This document shows, in pieces, positions 5,588 through 6,186 of a stretch of DNA of 6,186 nucleotides. The notes beneath the pieces are model-generated. The model saw nothing but the letters and a program-made list of their open reading frames with translations, was not told where the DNA came from and made no database searches. The translations under genes were made by a program, and so were the position numbers. Location of the stretch: the NCBI GenBank assembly GCA_015488975.1, contig WFMT01000150.1:1-6186 (forward strand), written 5' to 3'. This DNA is from Campylobacteraceae bacterium (GTDB taxonomy: Bacteria > Campylobacterota > Campylobacteria > Campylobacterales > JALSKU01). Positions within the stretch are counted from its first letter, which is position 1. Each line of letters begins with the position of its first letter.

Positions 5588-6186
5588 TGAATCCAAAAAA
5601 ATATTTGAGGAAATTTTTGAAAATAAAATCGAACAGGAAGTTGCGAGAGATTATCTTGTAAAATTATATAAAAGAGGTGAAAGTGCAGAAGAGATAGCCG
5701 CTGCTACCGAAGTTATGAGAGAGTACTCTTTGAAACTTGATATAGATGAGAGCTTAAGAGATAAGCTTATAGATATAGTAGGTACAGGTGGAGATAAAAG
5801 TAATAGTTTTAACATCTCAAGTACCGTATCTCTACTTCTTCCGTCTCTTGGATGTGTTGTAGCAAAGCATGGCAACAGAGCTATAACAAGCAGTAGTGGG
5901 AGTGCTGATATGCTTGAAGCTTTAGGTATAAACTTAACTTTGAATACAAAAGGGCAGATAAAAATGCTTCAAGAGAGTGGTTTTGCATTTTTATTTGCCA
6001 TAAATCATCATCCTGCCATGAAATATATAATGCCGATAAGAAAAAGTTTGGCTCATAGAACTATATTTAATATTTTAGGACCATTAACCAATCCAGCCGG
6101 TGCAAAAAAATATCTTATAGGTGTTTTTAGTGATAAGTTTTTAAACAGGATAATAGTCGGACTTAGTATGCTTGATACAAAAACAG
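5580..6186 (+). CDS. trpD: Anthranilate phosphoribosyltransferase (3' end cut by window edge)
   Basis: Second step of tryptophan biosynthesis: transfer of the phosphoribosyl group from PRPP to anthranilate in the cytoplasm. The visible part is 202 codons of a protein that is normally about 325-345 residues. The N-terminal helical domain (about 1-65) is followed by the PRPP-binding glycine loop GTGGDKSNSFNIS (68-80). Next come KHGNR (96-100), SSSGSADMLEALGI (104-117), the substrate-site block FLFAINHHPAMKYIMPIR (137-154) and HRTIFNILGPLTNPAG (159-174), all diagnostic of TrpD. It is stand-alone and not fused to the glutamine amidotransferase TrpG, because the N-terminus begins directly with the phosphoribosyltransferase helices. 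It overlaps the S4 gene by 8 bp and has its own strong ribosome binding site. No other trp gene is in the window, so whether this is a trp operon or an isolated copy is unknown. No attenuator or leader peptide is visible. Confidence 0.97.
   Translation, partial: MFNESKKIFEEIFENKIEQEVARDYLVKLYKRGESAEEIAAATEVMREYSLKLDIDESLRDKLIDIVGTGGDKSNSFNISSTVSLLLPSLGCVVAKHGNRAITSSSGSADMLEALGINLTLNTKGQIKMLQESGFAFLFAINHHPAMKYIMPIRKSLAHRTIFNILGPLTNPAGAKKYLIGVFSDKFLNRIIVGLSMLDTKT

Noticed and set aside
5651..5875. Minus-strand open frame of 74 codons within trpD
   Set aside because: Antisense to conserved TrpD motifs; its serine/leucine-rich product reflects the trpD codons.

Overview
This AT-rich window (about one third G+C by eye) looks like chromosomal DNA of a member of the Campylobacterota (the former Epsilonproteobacteria). 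The grounds are the strong preference for AGA, ATA and TTA codons, tightly packed overlapping genes, weak Shine-Dalgarno sites, and an ArgG sequence that from memory closely resembles the Campylobacter type. The genus cannot be resolved from the sequence alone.

There are seven protein genes in two divergent groups. Five lie on the minus strand. In transcription order these are argG (argininosuccinate synthase), a TauE/SafE-family membrane transporter 10 bp behind it, and then, after a 193-bp gap with its own promoter, a MacA/MacB-type tripartite efflux module. That module consists of a periplasmic adaptor, a separate ABC ATPase and an FtsX/MacB-type permease that runs off the left edge. Its three genes overlap by a few bases each and must be one translation-coupled operon. 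ATPase and permease are separate polypeptides rather than one fused MacB, and no outer-membrane (TolC-type) channel is visible.

Two genes lie on the plus strand: a small S4-domain RNA-binding protein of the RqcP/Hsp15 type and trpD (anthranilate phosphoribosyltransferase), cut by the right edge. trpD starts inside the S4 gene behind a near-perfect Shine-Dalgarno site.

The 153 bp between argG and the S4 gene hold divergent promoters and a leader with three alternating inverted arms. The gap in front of the efflux operon holds a 15-bp inverted repeat, 14/15 identical, centred on the predicted transcription start. No RNA genes, mobile elements or CRISPR arrays were seen, and no gene-free stretch exceeds 300 bp. 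The gene content is ordinary. The unusual signals are regulatory: the flanking inverted repeat, a canonical -1 slippery heptamer placed exactly at the adaptor stop codon, a possible TTG start of argG, the three-arm argG leader, and a possible leaderless S4/trpD transcript.
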